The notes: generated from the sequence alone by a model not told the origin. Positions 11,236 to 21,866 are shown, counted from the stretch's first letter. The stretch: DNA of 64,000 nt from Aedes albopictus (GCF_035046485.1 NC_085137.1:382416706-382480705); one strand, 5' to 3'. Made by a program: numbers and translations.

Positions 11236-12551
11236 TAAAGTGACCAGTCGTCCCGCGTTTCGCGGGACAGTCCCGCATTTTGACCAAATGTCCCGCGACA
11301 AATTATGTCCCGCGTTCGTCTCAAATCGTAAAAATGACCCGCGTTTGAAAAAAAAAAATCAACAAGCATTCAAAATATTGTACTAACCTCAAAGCCAAAA
11401 TAGTCTAACCGGTTTTGTACAAAACACGAATCACATCAAACATATTAACCCTCTTCGTGTGTTAGGGTCATTATGACCCCTAAACGTGCACTAGGTCAGC
11501 GAGGTGCGCGCAAGCTAATGCACGAAGAAGGTTAACGGAACTTTCAACATCAGAGTTCAAAAACTGAAAGATTTTGGTGAGAAAGTACATGAAGATTGTG
11601 GGTTATAGTAAAGTTTGATCTATTGAAAGCTTTTTTTATCGAGCGATAAAAAAGTCCCAGCATATTTTTTTTATTTTAAAAGAAAAAAAATCGACTATTT
11701 GGTTGATTTTTATGCACAGTCAGACAGCATAATTTTACAGTTCGGTGGAGAAAATAGATAGTTACAAGAGTACAATTACAAAAGTAGTAGACAACTGTCT
11801 CAAGTTCAAACTTCAGGGCAGAAAACTACATATGTAAGTGAGCACTGCGCACAGTCAGATGAAAAATCTGGAGGGAATTCGTTGCCCGAAGTTAAAATCT
11901 TTCCAAGCCCAGTATAGTAAACTTTTATTGGAAATTTATTTTGACACTGTTATTTTTATTTCTTCAAATGGGTGAATCTCAAAACCTTCATTGACTGGCA
12001 GGCAGTTCAAACGAGTACGCTCGTAAATTAAATTCATCCAATAAGTTAATCAATGTTGACAGAGAAGCATTCGAGCTACTTAAGGAAATAGTAGGCAAAT
12101 GACAAAATTGGACAAGCAGAAGCTAGATTGGTTAACATTTTCAGGCAATTTGAGGGTAATAATAACCTCAAAAAATTGTAGAGTTCACGTCATGCTTGTC
12201 AGCCAAAAATGCTGTAATAAACGATTTTTGTTTCAGTTATGTACGAAGCACCTTAATTTCAATTTTGAAAGCAATTGAGAGTTGAAATATTAAAACCATT
12301 TTTGACAGCTAGATTTAATTATCAAGTTGCTTTTGAAGACTGTAGAAAAAATGTTTATGAGTTTGTCCCACTTCGGCGAAGCTCACAACGCAGAAAGATA
12401 TGCTTGGTAGAAGAAATGAGTGCTTCGTATTCTAAGAACAAAAAAAATTGTTACGTATTCGTCACCAAAAAAAAAGATCATGATTTCACGTTACTATGCA
12501 TCTTTCAAAATTAATGTCCCGCGTTCGAGCTCTGATCATCTGGTCACTTTA
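11236..12551. mobile_element. Non-autonomous DNA transposon with TAAAGTGACCAG termini, copy 1
   Basis: The termini are TAAAGTGACCAG and its reverse complement CTGGTCACTTTA. The left end carries many CCCGCG motifs (11,250-11,345), and the right end also has TCCCGCG. A second copy at 47,548-49,405 shares the ends and most of the interior, which fixes the boundaries. No transposase frame survives. The flanks read ATTTAAAC on both sides, consistent with an 8-bp target duplication, but the host is an 8-bp repeat so this proves nothing alone. A TTAA MITE is nested at 11,445-11,535. Confidence 0.9.
11445..11535. mobile_element. TTAA-flanked palindromic MITE, copy a
   Basis: TTAA at 11,445-11,448 and 11,532-11,535 flanks an imperfect inverted repeat with tips CCCTCTTCGTG and CACGAAGAAGG. 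The related transposon copy at 47.76 kb has a single TTAA at this point and no insert, an empty site that defines the element exactly. A TTAA target is characteristic of piggyBac-type transposition. Confidence 0.9.
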
Positions 12552-12559
12552 ATTTAAAC

Positions 12560-13017
12560 ATTTCAACATTTCAACATTTAAACATTTAAACATTTTTGGA
12601 GCTCGATTTGAAAAGGTCGTATGAGCTTTTTTCGATTAAAAATTCGATCAATTGGATTCGCTTATTATAGCAAAAACCGTTGAAATTGAACAAAGTTGAT
12701 ATGTACATACATACAGCAGAATCATCACAAAACAGGCTTTCCGTTCCATCATTAAAAATTTCCTAAATATCTTCCCTATTGCTACAATAACTAAAATAAA
12801 CTGATCGAATTTTATATCGACAAATGTACATACGACCTATTCAAATCGAGCTCCAGATTTAAACATAATCATTTAAACATTTAAACATAAAAAACAATAA
12901 ATTTTGTTCCTCAACTTTTCTTCGCATTATCGGACTAAATTTCCGTCACCACAAGCAGTCGTTTCGCGGACTCGTCGGAGCTCCAAAAGATTTATTTTCG
13001 CAACACGCCGTCCTCTT
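12560..13017. other. Microsatellite remnants and unassigned sequence
   Basis: Short (CATTTAAA)n remnants at 12,560-12,595 and 12,855-12,893 surround unassigned sequence in which GAGCTCGATTTGAAAAGG (12,599) and CCTATTCAAATCGAGCTC (12,836) form a near-perfect inverted pair, possibly another small element. Bases 12,895-13,017 may be a former BAG6 upstream region split by the next element. Confidence 0.4.
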
Positions 13018-13269
13018 CACGGGGAATCGAAATAACTCAAAACGGAGATAAAAAGTACTTAAAATTAAGTATTGTGACAACACTTGCTTTTTGGGTACAA
13101 ACCGAACTGATCGCGAGGTACTTTTTACTTAAACTTGGCGTTATCAACAAAGACTTGCTTTTGGGTGAATTGAGAGTTGTTATTTGTTTTGTTTTTCCCT
13201 AGCTGAGGAAGTACCCAAAATGAAGTGCTGCGGTCGCACTTCATTTTGGATGAAAATTTATTGTGCGCC

Positions 13270-13681
13270 ATGTTTGTTTCAGAGTTCGACAGATTTCGTT
13301 GTGAATTACGGTAAGTTAGCAAATTAATTAAACATTTTAACATTTTCTTCAACTATTTTTCGATTTTTCAGTGCTTCTTCGCTAAACCCATCTATACATC
13401 GACGCGCTACCGCAGATCCCGAAGGCACCCGAGGACAAATCGAACATAAAGTTGAGCCGGTTCGAAAATGGAAGAGATTAGTTTCAGAACAAAATCGCCG
13501 GTAAGTTTTTATAAAATAAAAGTAAGAACGCAATCTTATTAGTTTCTTTTAATTTGGCAGCAAAACAATCGCAGGGCGGAACCAGAGCTGGAGGTGGAGC
13601 CAGATAGGGCGACGCAACGTGACTACCGTGGGAAGAGCACAAGTTCCGGCTAACGGTGCCTCGAGCAATATTATTTATTGA
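13270..13681 (+). CDS. Possible small spliced gene, 96 aa, three exons
   Basis: Not a recognised family. Exons 13,270-13,310, 13,372-13,500 and 13,561-13,681 join across two short introns of 61 and 60 bases, both bounded by GTAAGT donors and pyrimidine-rich TTTTTCAG or TTTGGCAG acceptors. The joined frame is open from the ATG at 13,270 to the TGA at 13,679-13,681 with consistent phases (2, then 2). A poly(A) signal AATAAA follows at 13,728-13,733. The predicted protein is short and basic, with Arg/Lys-rich exons 2 and 3, and has no signal peptide or clear domain. The intron length is typical of mosquito genes. It lies wholly inside an inverted-repeat element, so it could be a captured host fragment, a transposon-encoded gene, or chance. 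Confidence 0.35.
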
Positions 13682-13727
13682 ATTTATTTTTTATGTGCTC
13701 TTTATGATGTATTTTTTATGAAACTGC

Positions 13728-13733
13728 AATAAA
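13728..13733 (+). terminator. Poly(A) signal AATAAA after the small spliced gene
   Basis: Canonical hexamer 47 bases past the predicted stop codon, in AT-rich sequence. Confidence 0.4.
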
Positions 13734-14029
13734 GTTAATTCCACCTCAATAACTTCCAAACATCACTTTACATTGTATTCTGAATTAAATTTCCAAAAAA
13801 AAAATCTTTTTTGTGAGACTAGATTTTGGGTTAATTTGAGCCAAAACGCACTGTTCTCAAAAAAGTCAATTTCATCCAAAACGGCCTTTTAGTGAAACAA
13901 CTCAAATTTGAGTACTTTGCGAATAACTCAAATTTGACTGGTTTTACTTAGCTGTCAAGATGGATGAAAATGACTCAATTTTGAGTTATTTCGTTTCCCC
14001 GTGTTCCAAGTTTTGACAGCTGACGCAAC

Positions 14030-14423
14030 AAAAGGAGAAAAGCGTAAAAAAAACGAAGTAGCAGCAGCAGCAGCAACCAGCCAGAAGAATTTTCATTCGT
14101 TCTAATTTTCGGCGTTATTTCGCGGAAAATCTTACGAATCGGTGCGAAAAAGTGTTGATCAGACGCCTTGGAAAGTGTTCTTTGTGGGAAGTTTTGGTGC
14201 GGCTTTGGAAAGTGCGATAATTTGTGCGTAGCGGCGAATTAAATTCTACCTTTGGGCCCACTCGCGACTTGGTGCGGGGAATGGTCGTCATCGAAAGTGA
14301 TCGATATCAGTGCTGATTGGGGAATAAACAGAAGGTGTGTGTTTGCCAGTTCGAGAAATAATTGCGAAGATTCGCGAATAGCAAGGATATTGTGCGTGGA
14401 ATCAAACGTGCAGGCGTTTTCAG
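14030..14423 (+). other. BAG6: Probable non-coding first exon (5'UTR) of BAG6
   Basis: Host-like sequence with no transposon features that starts near a GACAGCTGACGCAAC stretch, includes a CAG-repeat run near 14,062 and ends in a splice donor CAG|GTAAAT at 14,423/14,424. The BAG6 start codon is only 9 bases inside its exon (acceptor at 27,065), so an upstream untranslated exon is required; this is the best candidate. The transcription start is an estimate. Overlapping open frames on both strands here (14,239-14,626) show no homology and are not called. Confidence 0.45.
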
Positions 14424-14637
14424 GTAAATCTAGGAAGGTTTCACGAAATTGTGCAAATGGATTCAGAGTTTGGTGTTGGAATCCATCGGCGGCTGAGTGT
14501 TCAATAGGGTGTGCCAAAAAATTGGAGTTGAAAAAGTTTTGGTTCTCAACACAAAAAATGACAAAAACTTGTAGGGTACAGACACACGTTTTGATCAGTC
14601 TTAGGGTATATTTTTCGAACATTTAATAAACCTGTAA

Positions 14638-14885
14638 AAACTTAATTCAAATTTTCATGAATTTAGGTGCCCGAGAACCTATTTAAAAATCGATTTAAAG
14701 TTTGTATTTAATGAATCACCCCTAATCGGATTTTGTACTGGGCGGAGCTGTCAAACAGTTGCCCAGCTGTCAAACGGTGGTTTGAAAAAATCTCTTTGAA
14801 ATGGATTTAGGTATGAAAATAAAATTCTGAAAATCTGAAAAAAATATCATAGTGGTTCAGAAAAAGGTACTCTTTCGTTTAAGGC
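14638..14885. repeat. Dispersed repeat, copy 1 (paired with 17,308-17,560)
   Basis: Shares GTACTGGGCGGAGCTGTCAA and the following TTGCCCAGCTGTCAAA, plus flanking sequence through AGAAAAAGGT, with the copy at 17,308-17,560. Same orientation. Superfamily unknown. Confidence 0.75.
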
Positions 14886-15451
14886 TCAAGCATCCGTCAT
14901 CATTTTTCGGAAAACAAAAAGCAGTTTTCTCGCTGTAAATCAAAACATCGACCATGAAAATATATTCACTGCATTCTATTTTTCATGTGGAGTACAGTGA
15001 ATATATTTTCATAGCAAAGACTTTTGTTTTGAACGAAAAAACTGCTTTCAAATGTTTGATGATGATGATGATTTCAATGACGAATTGTTCAACGTTAAAA
15101 ATAAAATATCATTAAAGTTTTCTAAATTTGAAAACTTAGTGACTATAATTAATCTCCTAAAGAGAAGTTATGTTTTGTGAAATCCCATTTCGTATTTTAG
15201 TGATTGAGTCGTTCCAGATAATCCTTAGAAGGATAGAAAACATCAATTTTCCGGGATGTTGACAAAAAAAATGATAATTAAGCAGATAGGGACTTCCAAA
15301 ATTTCACGACATAATCTCTACTTTTAATCGCCAATTCTCAAGAATACGATAAACCATATGCAGATAGTCCTGGGTTCAATCCTTGGCCCGTCCCTTTCCT
15401 TCTACTTTGTATCTTTCTATCTCTTTATCTTTTCTTTCTAATGCATGTATA
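14886..15451. other. Intron 1 sequence with an 18-bp perfect hairpin and SINE-like remnant
   Basis: The arms 14,954-14,971 and 14,995-15,012 are exact reverse complements. Near 15,370 there is a B-box-like CTGGGTTCAATCC downstream of AATACGATAAACC, probably part of a degraded tRNA-derived SINE whose sequence continues after the next element. Confidence 0.5.
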
Positions 15452-16157
15452 TTAGTGTGGGTCATCGGAAGCGTTTTCTCAGATCAAAGCTTTTTTGGTT
15501 CCGTTTTGGGTCCTGAGTATCTGTGCAAAATTTGAGCACGATCGGTTGCGTCTACACTTTGCGCATTGCAATTGAAATTTGTATGGGATTTTGTATGAGA
15601 AAACCAACTTTTTTGCATTTTAGCCATAAGTTAAAAAAGTTTGTCTGAAACTTTTTAACCGATACTGTAAATTGATAGCCTAGGATGTTCTGAAGAACTT
15701 TGTTGAAGACCGCAAAGCGATCCGATGCTTGTGAATATAGTTATAACCAACGAACCGCATGCATGTGTTTATGTTTTAACATGTAAAGGAATAACAATAG
15801 CAACAAAATCATGATGTTTCACCAAGCAATGCCAACGCTATAACTTTTTTCATAAGCATCAGATCACTTCGCGGTCTTCGACAAAGTTTTTCAGGACACC
15901 CTAGGCTATGTTTTCACTTTAACGGTTACACGGTTTTAGACAAATTCGAGCTTGTTATGAGAGAAATGCAAAAAAGTGTGTTTTCCCATGTAAAACCCCA
16001 TACAAACTTCAATCGCGATGCGCAAAACGTAGACATAACCGATCGTGCACAAATTTTGCACACTTATTTGGATCCTGAAATGGTATCAAAAAAGCTTTGA
16101 TCTGATGGGATACCATTGAATTTTTCACTTTTCCATATAAACGATTACCCACTCTAA
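15452..16157. mobile_element. Long inverted-repeat MITE, TTAGTGTGGG termini
   Basis: TTAGTGTGGG at 15,452 pairs with CCCACTCTAA ending at 16,157, and the whole 706-bp element folds as two imperfect arms of about 320 bp. The same 6 bases, TGTATA, flank both ends (15,446-15,451 and 16,158-16,163). No coding capacity. Confidence 0.8.
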
Positions 16158-16163
16158 TGTATA

Positions 16164-16700
16164 TTCATAAATTCATAGCAATCGCTAGAACAGAAACGGG
16201 TTGAAAAAGCCGTTTCCCTTCCTTCCAACTTTCCTAGCACAGCGTCAATCTATCATATAACGCCTACAAGTTATGCAATGAAGCGAACTGTGTCGCTATT
16301 TCTTCAGAGTATTAAATACACTGATCTATCACCTTACGCCTAGCATCCACGCACCAATGTGTGAACCCATTGCCAACCATACTTTACCAATACTCCGACA
16401 TCCGCATAAATGTGTGCAGACGCAGAGGTATATTCGGTCTGATGTGGATACAAATGAATGCAATAATCATTTTCTTCCCCTTCCCCACATTGACCTGCAA
16501 CCTGGCGTGGCAGGCGCCATTATCGCCTAAAAATAGAAGATCACCAACACTCACACGCTGAAGATGTCTGGCAGATATCTCATGGGTTCCTTGTGTGAGT
16601 GGCGACACTGGAGTAGCATCCACGGGCGGTCAATCAAGCTCAGCAAGCTCAAGCTCAATTCTCTAGAATACGATAAACCGCGAGGTCTGGATTCAACGAG
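16164..16700. other. Unassigned repeat-derived intron sequence
   Basis: Continues the SINE-like sequence interrupted by the previous MITE. AATTCTCTAGAATACGATAA near 16,657 resembles 15,333-15,352, so the region looks like degraded repeats. No gene seen. Confidence 0.4.
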
Positions 16701-16704
16701 AAGT

Positions 16705-16797
16705 TCCTAGATTCCTAGTTTGTCTCTTGTCAAGTCTAGTTGTTTTTTTTTTTCTTTGAAGAGTAGAAAACCGATCTACGGCCATTTACCATCCAAG
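16705..16797 (+). repeat. Copia-type LTR end fragment
   Basis: ATTCCTAGTTTGTCTCTTGT and AAACCGATCT(A/T)CGGCC..TTACCATC are shared with 24,935-24,995, the end of a copia-type 3' LTR. This is probably the 3' end of a related 5' or solo LTR. An A/T-rich insertion separates the two blocks here. Confidence 0.6.
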
Positions 16798-16849
16798 AGG
16801 TTTTGGGCCCGCTGAAGGAATTCAAGATCAGTTCGATCGCGCCGTCGTT

Positions 16850-17820
16850 AAGTATAGGCGGAGGCAAATGTGCACTTTGTTGTGCGGGATTTCTTTGTTA
16901 TCGGAATGCCGTTTAGAGATACTTTGTCGGTGGCTCGAAATTGCCGGCTTCATCAAGTAATTAGAGACGGATGTAATATCGATGAAATCAGCTTACAAAA
17001 CTACCAATGAACGATCCGTGTTCATGAAGTTTTCATTCCATGATGAACTCATTGCGGAAGAATGCGAAACCACAGCATTTCGTTTACACAAGTGGGAAAT
17101 AGGTTGAGGTATGCATGGCAGAGGCGGGTACCAATATGCAGTACATCCGTGTATTTGATTTGCCGCCAGAACTGTCGCCAGATGATAAGCTGTTGTCGGT
17201 TCTAGGAGAATATGGAAAGGTGGATCGTGTGGTGCGGGAAAAATTTTCCACGGATTTGGGCCTCGATCATTTGTGTACAGGAGTGAGAGGAGTTAACATG
17301 AACTGAGCCGAAATGCAAATTTCCATGAACTTTGGAGACCGGGAACCTATTTAAATATCAATTTGAAGTTTTTATGGGAGCGATTTGTCGAATCACCCCT
17401 CGTCGCAGTTTGTACTGGGCGGAGCTGTCAAACAGTTGCCCAGCTGTCAAAAGGTGATTTCAAAAAATTTCTTTGAAATTGACTTTAGGTACCAAGATAA
17501 GGTTCCAAAAATCTGAAAAAAATCATAGTGGCTCAGAAAAAGGTGCTCTTTCGTATAAAATCGAAAAATCAATATATTTTTCAAAATTTAAAAACCCAAT
17601 TGAAGTCGTGGGTCGGAGTGCTAAAGTTTTTATTATCACTCAAAGACACATGCTTTGTGTGTCGGAAGACGGGGCAAAGTCCTGGACGAAGAGTACCTCG
17701 ATCACTCAATCGACACGGAAGAAGCAGAACAGCAAAACAGACAAGTATTTGTGAGACAGGATCAGCATCGGAAAAAGAAAAAACGGCGTAAGGAAAGTAT
17801 GAAGAAGTTGAAGGAAGTTG
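16850..17820 (+). pseudogene. LINE ORF1 (Gag-like) fragment, degenerate
   Basis: Segments read as a LINE ORF1 protein: RSVFMKFSFHDELIAEEC near 17,010 and an RNA-binding-like stretch YGKVDRVVREKFSTDLGL with VRGVNM near 17,205-17,300, comparable to the ORF1 on the minus strand at 45,331-46,292. The frame is interrupted by stops and by the dispersed repeat at 17,308-17,560, then resumes with Lys/Arg-rich sequence to 17,825. It continues after the foldback insertion at 19,604-19,645 (AIKVAIETAKDRRA), showing that the insertion hit this ORF. Confidence 0.6.
17308..17560. repeat. Dispersed repeat, copy 2 (paired with 14,638-14,885)
   Basis: See the 14,638 copy for the shared blocks. It lies within LINE ORF1 sequence and appears to interrupt it. 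No target duplication could be defined. Confidence 0.75.
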
Positions 17821-17825
17821 CTTAT

Positions 17826-19599
17826 GGGTAACTCTCGCTGAGACCGTCCCACTATTTACACCATGTCTTTAAAAATGTTTAAGGTGGAGATTCTCTGAAA
17901 GTCCTCCTCAAAAAAGTAAGAAAAATGCATTTTGTTAATCAATTTGATGGACCCCCCGTCAGAGATGGCATACACCTCAGAGCGCTAAGTGAGAAGATAA
18001 AAAAATACACATTACACACAGCCTGCATGATGAGAAAGAGTGTGTGTAAAGAATTATCTTCTGCGTGGTCCGACTGCACGCGCTTGGCATCGTTGTCGCA
18101 TCGCGCACGACGGTGAGCGTAGGAAAGCAAGAGAAAGTACAGCCCAACACACAGCTCACATCACAGCGCTGCGCTACTATGTACTGCCGAGAACCTACAA
18201 CTTGCAGCTCAGTCAGCGCAGATGTGTAGCACATTCCTAGAAATGAGCAAAGCTCACGCAAAATAAGTTTGAGCTCTGCGACGTCTCGCGCAGCTGGTGT
18301 GGCAACTTACACATTCGCACTCTCACGCAAAGTTTTGCAGCTGAGCGATGTGTGTTTGTTGCCGGTCCACATTCGTAGCAAAAGAGAGCGGCGCTCATTT
18401 TATTGAAGATGTGTACGCAGAGCTGTTTATCAGTGTATCTATGCCATCTCTGCCCCCCGTTAGTTAGAGCCACAACCATTTTTGCGGACCCCTCGATTTT
18501 GATCAATTGTTGGTTCATTCAACCCGTTATAACTCAAAAGTTTCTCCAAAAACCACCTCATAACAAAATGTTGTTGAAAAGAGGAACGATAGAGCTACAA
18601 TTTACGGTTATAAAAACATGGGTCGGCCATATTGATTTTGGCCGCCATCTTGAATTTTTATACCAAAACTGTTTTTTCACCATGTTGGCAACCACCGATT
18701 TTCAAAATCTTTGCGTCAATCGAAAGCGGGGACATTTTTACACAACATATCAAAAATTTAGAGATGTATCTTTTTCATGTCAAAACTTATCTGCACTTTT
18801 GTTATCATGACACGTTTTCTTCATACATTTCCTTGCGCACCGGCAACGTCACCCAACAGCATCAAAGTTGGCGCCTGCTTGTATACACAACGGCACCTGC
18901 AGCCAAATTAGGGAAAATTGGAGGTTCGTTCCCGTTTTGACTGTTTCTCAATGATGCGGACATTGCTTTTTAAAGTTGTTTGGTGTTTTGAAAAGCTTAA
19001 ACCTTCAGCTTTTCATTAGTGGGTTCAGATTTCAAATAATTGTTCATAAACAGTGTGAAATAACGCTGCATTTATGTAAACAACCGGCACCTGGCCCAGT
19101 GCGCTAAAGTGTCATGATTTACAAAAGTGCAGATAACTTTTGATAGGAAAAAGATACATCACTAAATTTTTGATAAGTTGTGTAAAAATGTCCCTGCTTT
19201 CGATTGACGCAAAAATTTTGAAAATCGGTGGTTGCCAACATGGTGAAAAAACAGTTTTGGTATACAAATCCAAGATGGCGGCCAAAATCAATATGGCCGA
19301 CCCAACTTTTTATAACCGTAAATAGTAGCCCTATCGTTCCTCTTTTCAACAACATTTTGTTATGAGGTGGTTTTTGGAGAAACTTTTGAGTTATAACGGT
19401 TTAAATGAGCCAACAATTGATCAAAATCGAGGGGTCCGCAAAAATGGTTGTGGCTCTAACTAACGGGGGGCCCATCAAATTGATAAACCAAATGCATTTT
19501 TCTTACTTTGGGGGGGGGGGGGACTTTCAGAAAATCCCCACCTTAAACATTTTTGAAGACATGGTGTAAATAGTGGGACGGTCTCAGCGAGAGTTACCC
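17826..19599. mobile_element. Foldback DNA element with very long terminal inverted repeats
   Basis: The left end GGGTAACTCTCGCTGAGACC (17,826) is the reverse complement of the right end (19,580-19,599). Pairing continues for about 130 bp and, after skipping a nested hAT-type insertion, for about 350 bp more (18,456-18,810 against 19,110-19,470), leaving a unique centre of about 300 bp. The flanks carry a 4-bp duplication TTAT (17,822-17,825 and 19,600-19,603); removing the element restores a continuous LINE ORF1 frame. No transposase frame. Confidence 0.9.
17960..18452. mobile_element. hAT-type MITE nested in the foldback element
   Basis: The termini CAGAGATGGCATA and TATGCCATCTCTG are inverted repeats of 13 bp. 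The target site CCCCCCGT is duplicated exactly (17,952-17,959 and 18,453-18,460). The opposite, uninterrupted arm of the foldback has this site only once (about 19,465-19,472), confirming the insertion. An 8-bp duplication with CAGAGNTGGCA tips is typical of hAT elements. Confidence 0.93.
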
Positions 19600-19648
19600 T
19601 TATGCGATCAAGGTAGCCATCGAGACAGCGAAGGATCGGCGAGCATAG

Positions 19649-21866
19649 TTTTATTTTATTTATTTATTTATTTTGCTTTATTCATGTAACGTAAGATTTA
19701 CAATCTTTTTTAATGTTACAATTTGTAGGTATCAGCAGGATGTGCATGTTAGAGCTTGTCAACTAATTGATTCATTTAACTATTATCTAATTGCTGTGTT
19801 CATTTCAGTTTAGTGCGTGTTATTCAACTCCAAGAGTAGATCCCGTTTAAAGCTCGAAAAATTATTAGCAGATTTCAGATTTGATGGCAGGGAATTCCAA
19901 CTAACTATACCCCTAACAAACAGCGACCGGTTATAATAAGCAGATTGATTGATAGGAACAAGAAGGCTTCTTGTTCTGGTGTTTCTGCATAGATTCAGCT
20001 TTGAAAACAGATAGCTAGGGTTTCCAGATGAAAGTATTTTAAAAATATGACAGCAGGATCTAAATTTGAAAAACTGGTCAAAAGGACAACAAATAAGCTG
20101 ATTTTGAAAGTGAGTGACTCTTCCATATCTTGAGACGTTGAAAATATATCTGATACAGGAATTTAAGGCAACTCGTAGCTTATTCACACTATTGACAGAG
20201 GCGTTCAGAAAAACAAAGTCGCAATAAATAAGGTGTGGATAAATAAGCGATTTGAACAATTTGATTTTGGTTTGGCAGTTAAGATGCTTAGTCGTGAGCG
20301 AAAGTTGTTTTAAGATACCATAGATTTTTCCTACTTGAGCATTTATTTGAGGTTCCCAATCTAATTTGGCATTGAATATGACACCTAGATTGTTAACTTG
20401 TTCCACAAAAAAGATTCGTTCGTTATTCATAAGAGTTCCGGTGTTTCAAAATTTTGTCGTTGTCGATTTATCAGTACCGCCTTAGTTTTGGCCATATTTA
20501 TAGGAAGTAAATTAACTTGAGACCACTGAAAAATCTGCTGTAGATCATAGTTGATTAGCCTCGAAATTTCTGTCATGCTTATGCTCAAATCGGTACAAAA
20601 ATAAATTTGTACGTCATCAGCAAACATATGCACTGTACAGAATTTCACTGCCGATGGGAGATCGTTAATAAAAAGCGAAAAAAGTAGAGGTCCGATGATA
20701 GATCCTTGCGGGACGCCTGAATCGATTGACCGGAAGGAAGAGAAAAGTCCATTATGAAAAACTGCTTGGTATCGGTCTGCGAGATAAGTTTCTATCAGAT
20801 TTACAGCTGACCGTGAGAAACCGAAAATAAGTCCTAGCTTGTTCAACAATTTTCTGTGCGAAACTCGATCAAACGCTTTGGCAAAATCTATAAGCAGAAG
20901 AACTGCTACCCCTTTTTTATCAATTGCTGATGCAATGTCGTCGTGTACCTTCATCAGTGCTGTCTCAGTACTGTGGTTTTTCCGAAAGCCTGACTGACAC
21001 GGGCTTAAACAATTGTTTCGGCTAACATGATCGGATATTTGAGAAGATACTATTTTTTCAAATGCCTTAGATAATGAACTTAAGAGGGTAATAGGTCTTA
21101 GATTCGATACAGTATTTAAGCGAGATTTCTTTTTTATTGGAATGACTTTAACATATTTCCATGCTTGTGGGAATTTGGATGTTGTGAGAATCGTATTGAA
21201 TAAATGTTTGTATAATGGAAGAGCTAATGGAAGCATGTTTTTGAAAAAGTCTATGGGTAGGTTGTCAAGGCCACTAGCATTCGATTTAACAGAAAACAGT
21301 GCATTTACAATTTCAAATTCTTCTACACAGCGAAAGCTAAAATCACCGTATATTGTGTTGGTACGTGCATTTACGTCTGAAGAGTAGTTTTCCGAAAAGA
21401 AGTCGTTAATTTCATCAGCGGTTGATTCGCAGTCCACAGAAAATTGTTTTTTATTAGCTACTCCTATATTTTTAATGTTCTTCCAAAGTTTCTTGCTAGG
21501 GACATTGATATTTATCCGAAGATTATCGTAGTTCTTTTTAGCATTCCTAATTAACGTAGTCACTCTGTTCCTAAGATTCTTGAACAAAAGATTGTCGGCT
21601 TGTAAACGTCTAGTTTTCCAATTTCTATAGGCTAAATCTCTTTCAATAATGGCCTTTTCTATTTCAGCATTGTACCATGGATTTTTTCTATACTTATAGA
21701 ACTTTAATGGAAAAAACGCATCGTGTAAGAATTGGAAGTATTCATTTTAGATATCAATCAACGTATCAGAGTCACTACAAGAAAGAAAGTAATCCCAGTT
21801 TATGTTAGTTTGCGAGTATAAACTCCTATTCAATGACCAAGAAAAAAGCTCGGGAAAAGACAACGG
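19649..21866 (-). mobile_element. 5'-truncated non-LTR retrotransposon (CR1/Jockey-like)
   Basis: Minus-strand LINE whose 3' end is an (AAAT)n-type tail, seen as TTTATTTATTTATTTA near 19,655 on the plus strand, with AATAAA just upstream of it. Coding sequence starts near 21,866, so the 5' part (endonuclease) is missing. The next sequence on that side is SINE-like. The clade cannot be settled by eye. Confidence 0.8.
19810..21866 (-). pseudogene. LINE reverse transcriptase, truncated and frameshifted
   Basis: Reads from about 21,866 downward through KNPWYNAEIEKAI, then the reverse transcriptase proper: SNLRPITLLSSLSKAFEK, QSGFRKNHSTETAL, LLLIDFAKAFDRV (motif A), SGVPQGSIIGPLLFSLFIND and HMFADDVQIY (catalytic ADD, near 20,620). 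There is an in-frame stop near 21,739 and a one-base frameshift near 20,430; the C-terminal part then runs to the stop at 19,810. The main open part is 20,427-21,587. Not functional. Confidence 0.85.

Larger units (their letters stand above)
13018..14003. mobile_element. Inverted-repeat element with CACGGGGAA termini
   Basis: The left end CACGGGGAATCGAAATAACT (13,018) is matched by the reverse complement of the right end (13,980-14,003), with about 25 bp of similarity. No clear target duplication is visible. ACTCA/TGAGT-type subterminal repeats are present (13,905-13,990). It contains the possible spliced gene at 13,270-13,681 and lies just upstream of the presumed BAG6 first exon. Confidence 0.65.

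Noticed and set aside
12275..12514. 79-codon plus-strand frame in the CCCGCG transposon
   Set aside because: It has no ATG at its stated start and is disrupted in the second copy at 49.1-49.35 kb.
14239..14626. Overlapping open frames of 124 and 127 codons on opposite strands
   Set aside because: They cross a clear splice donor (14,423/14,424), match no family, and the region fits a 5'UTR exon better.
19940..21590. A host reverse-transcriptase-like gene
   Set aside because: Truncated at the 5' end, with an in-frame stop, a frameshift and an (AAAT)n tail: a dead LINE copy.
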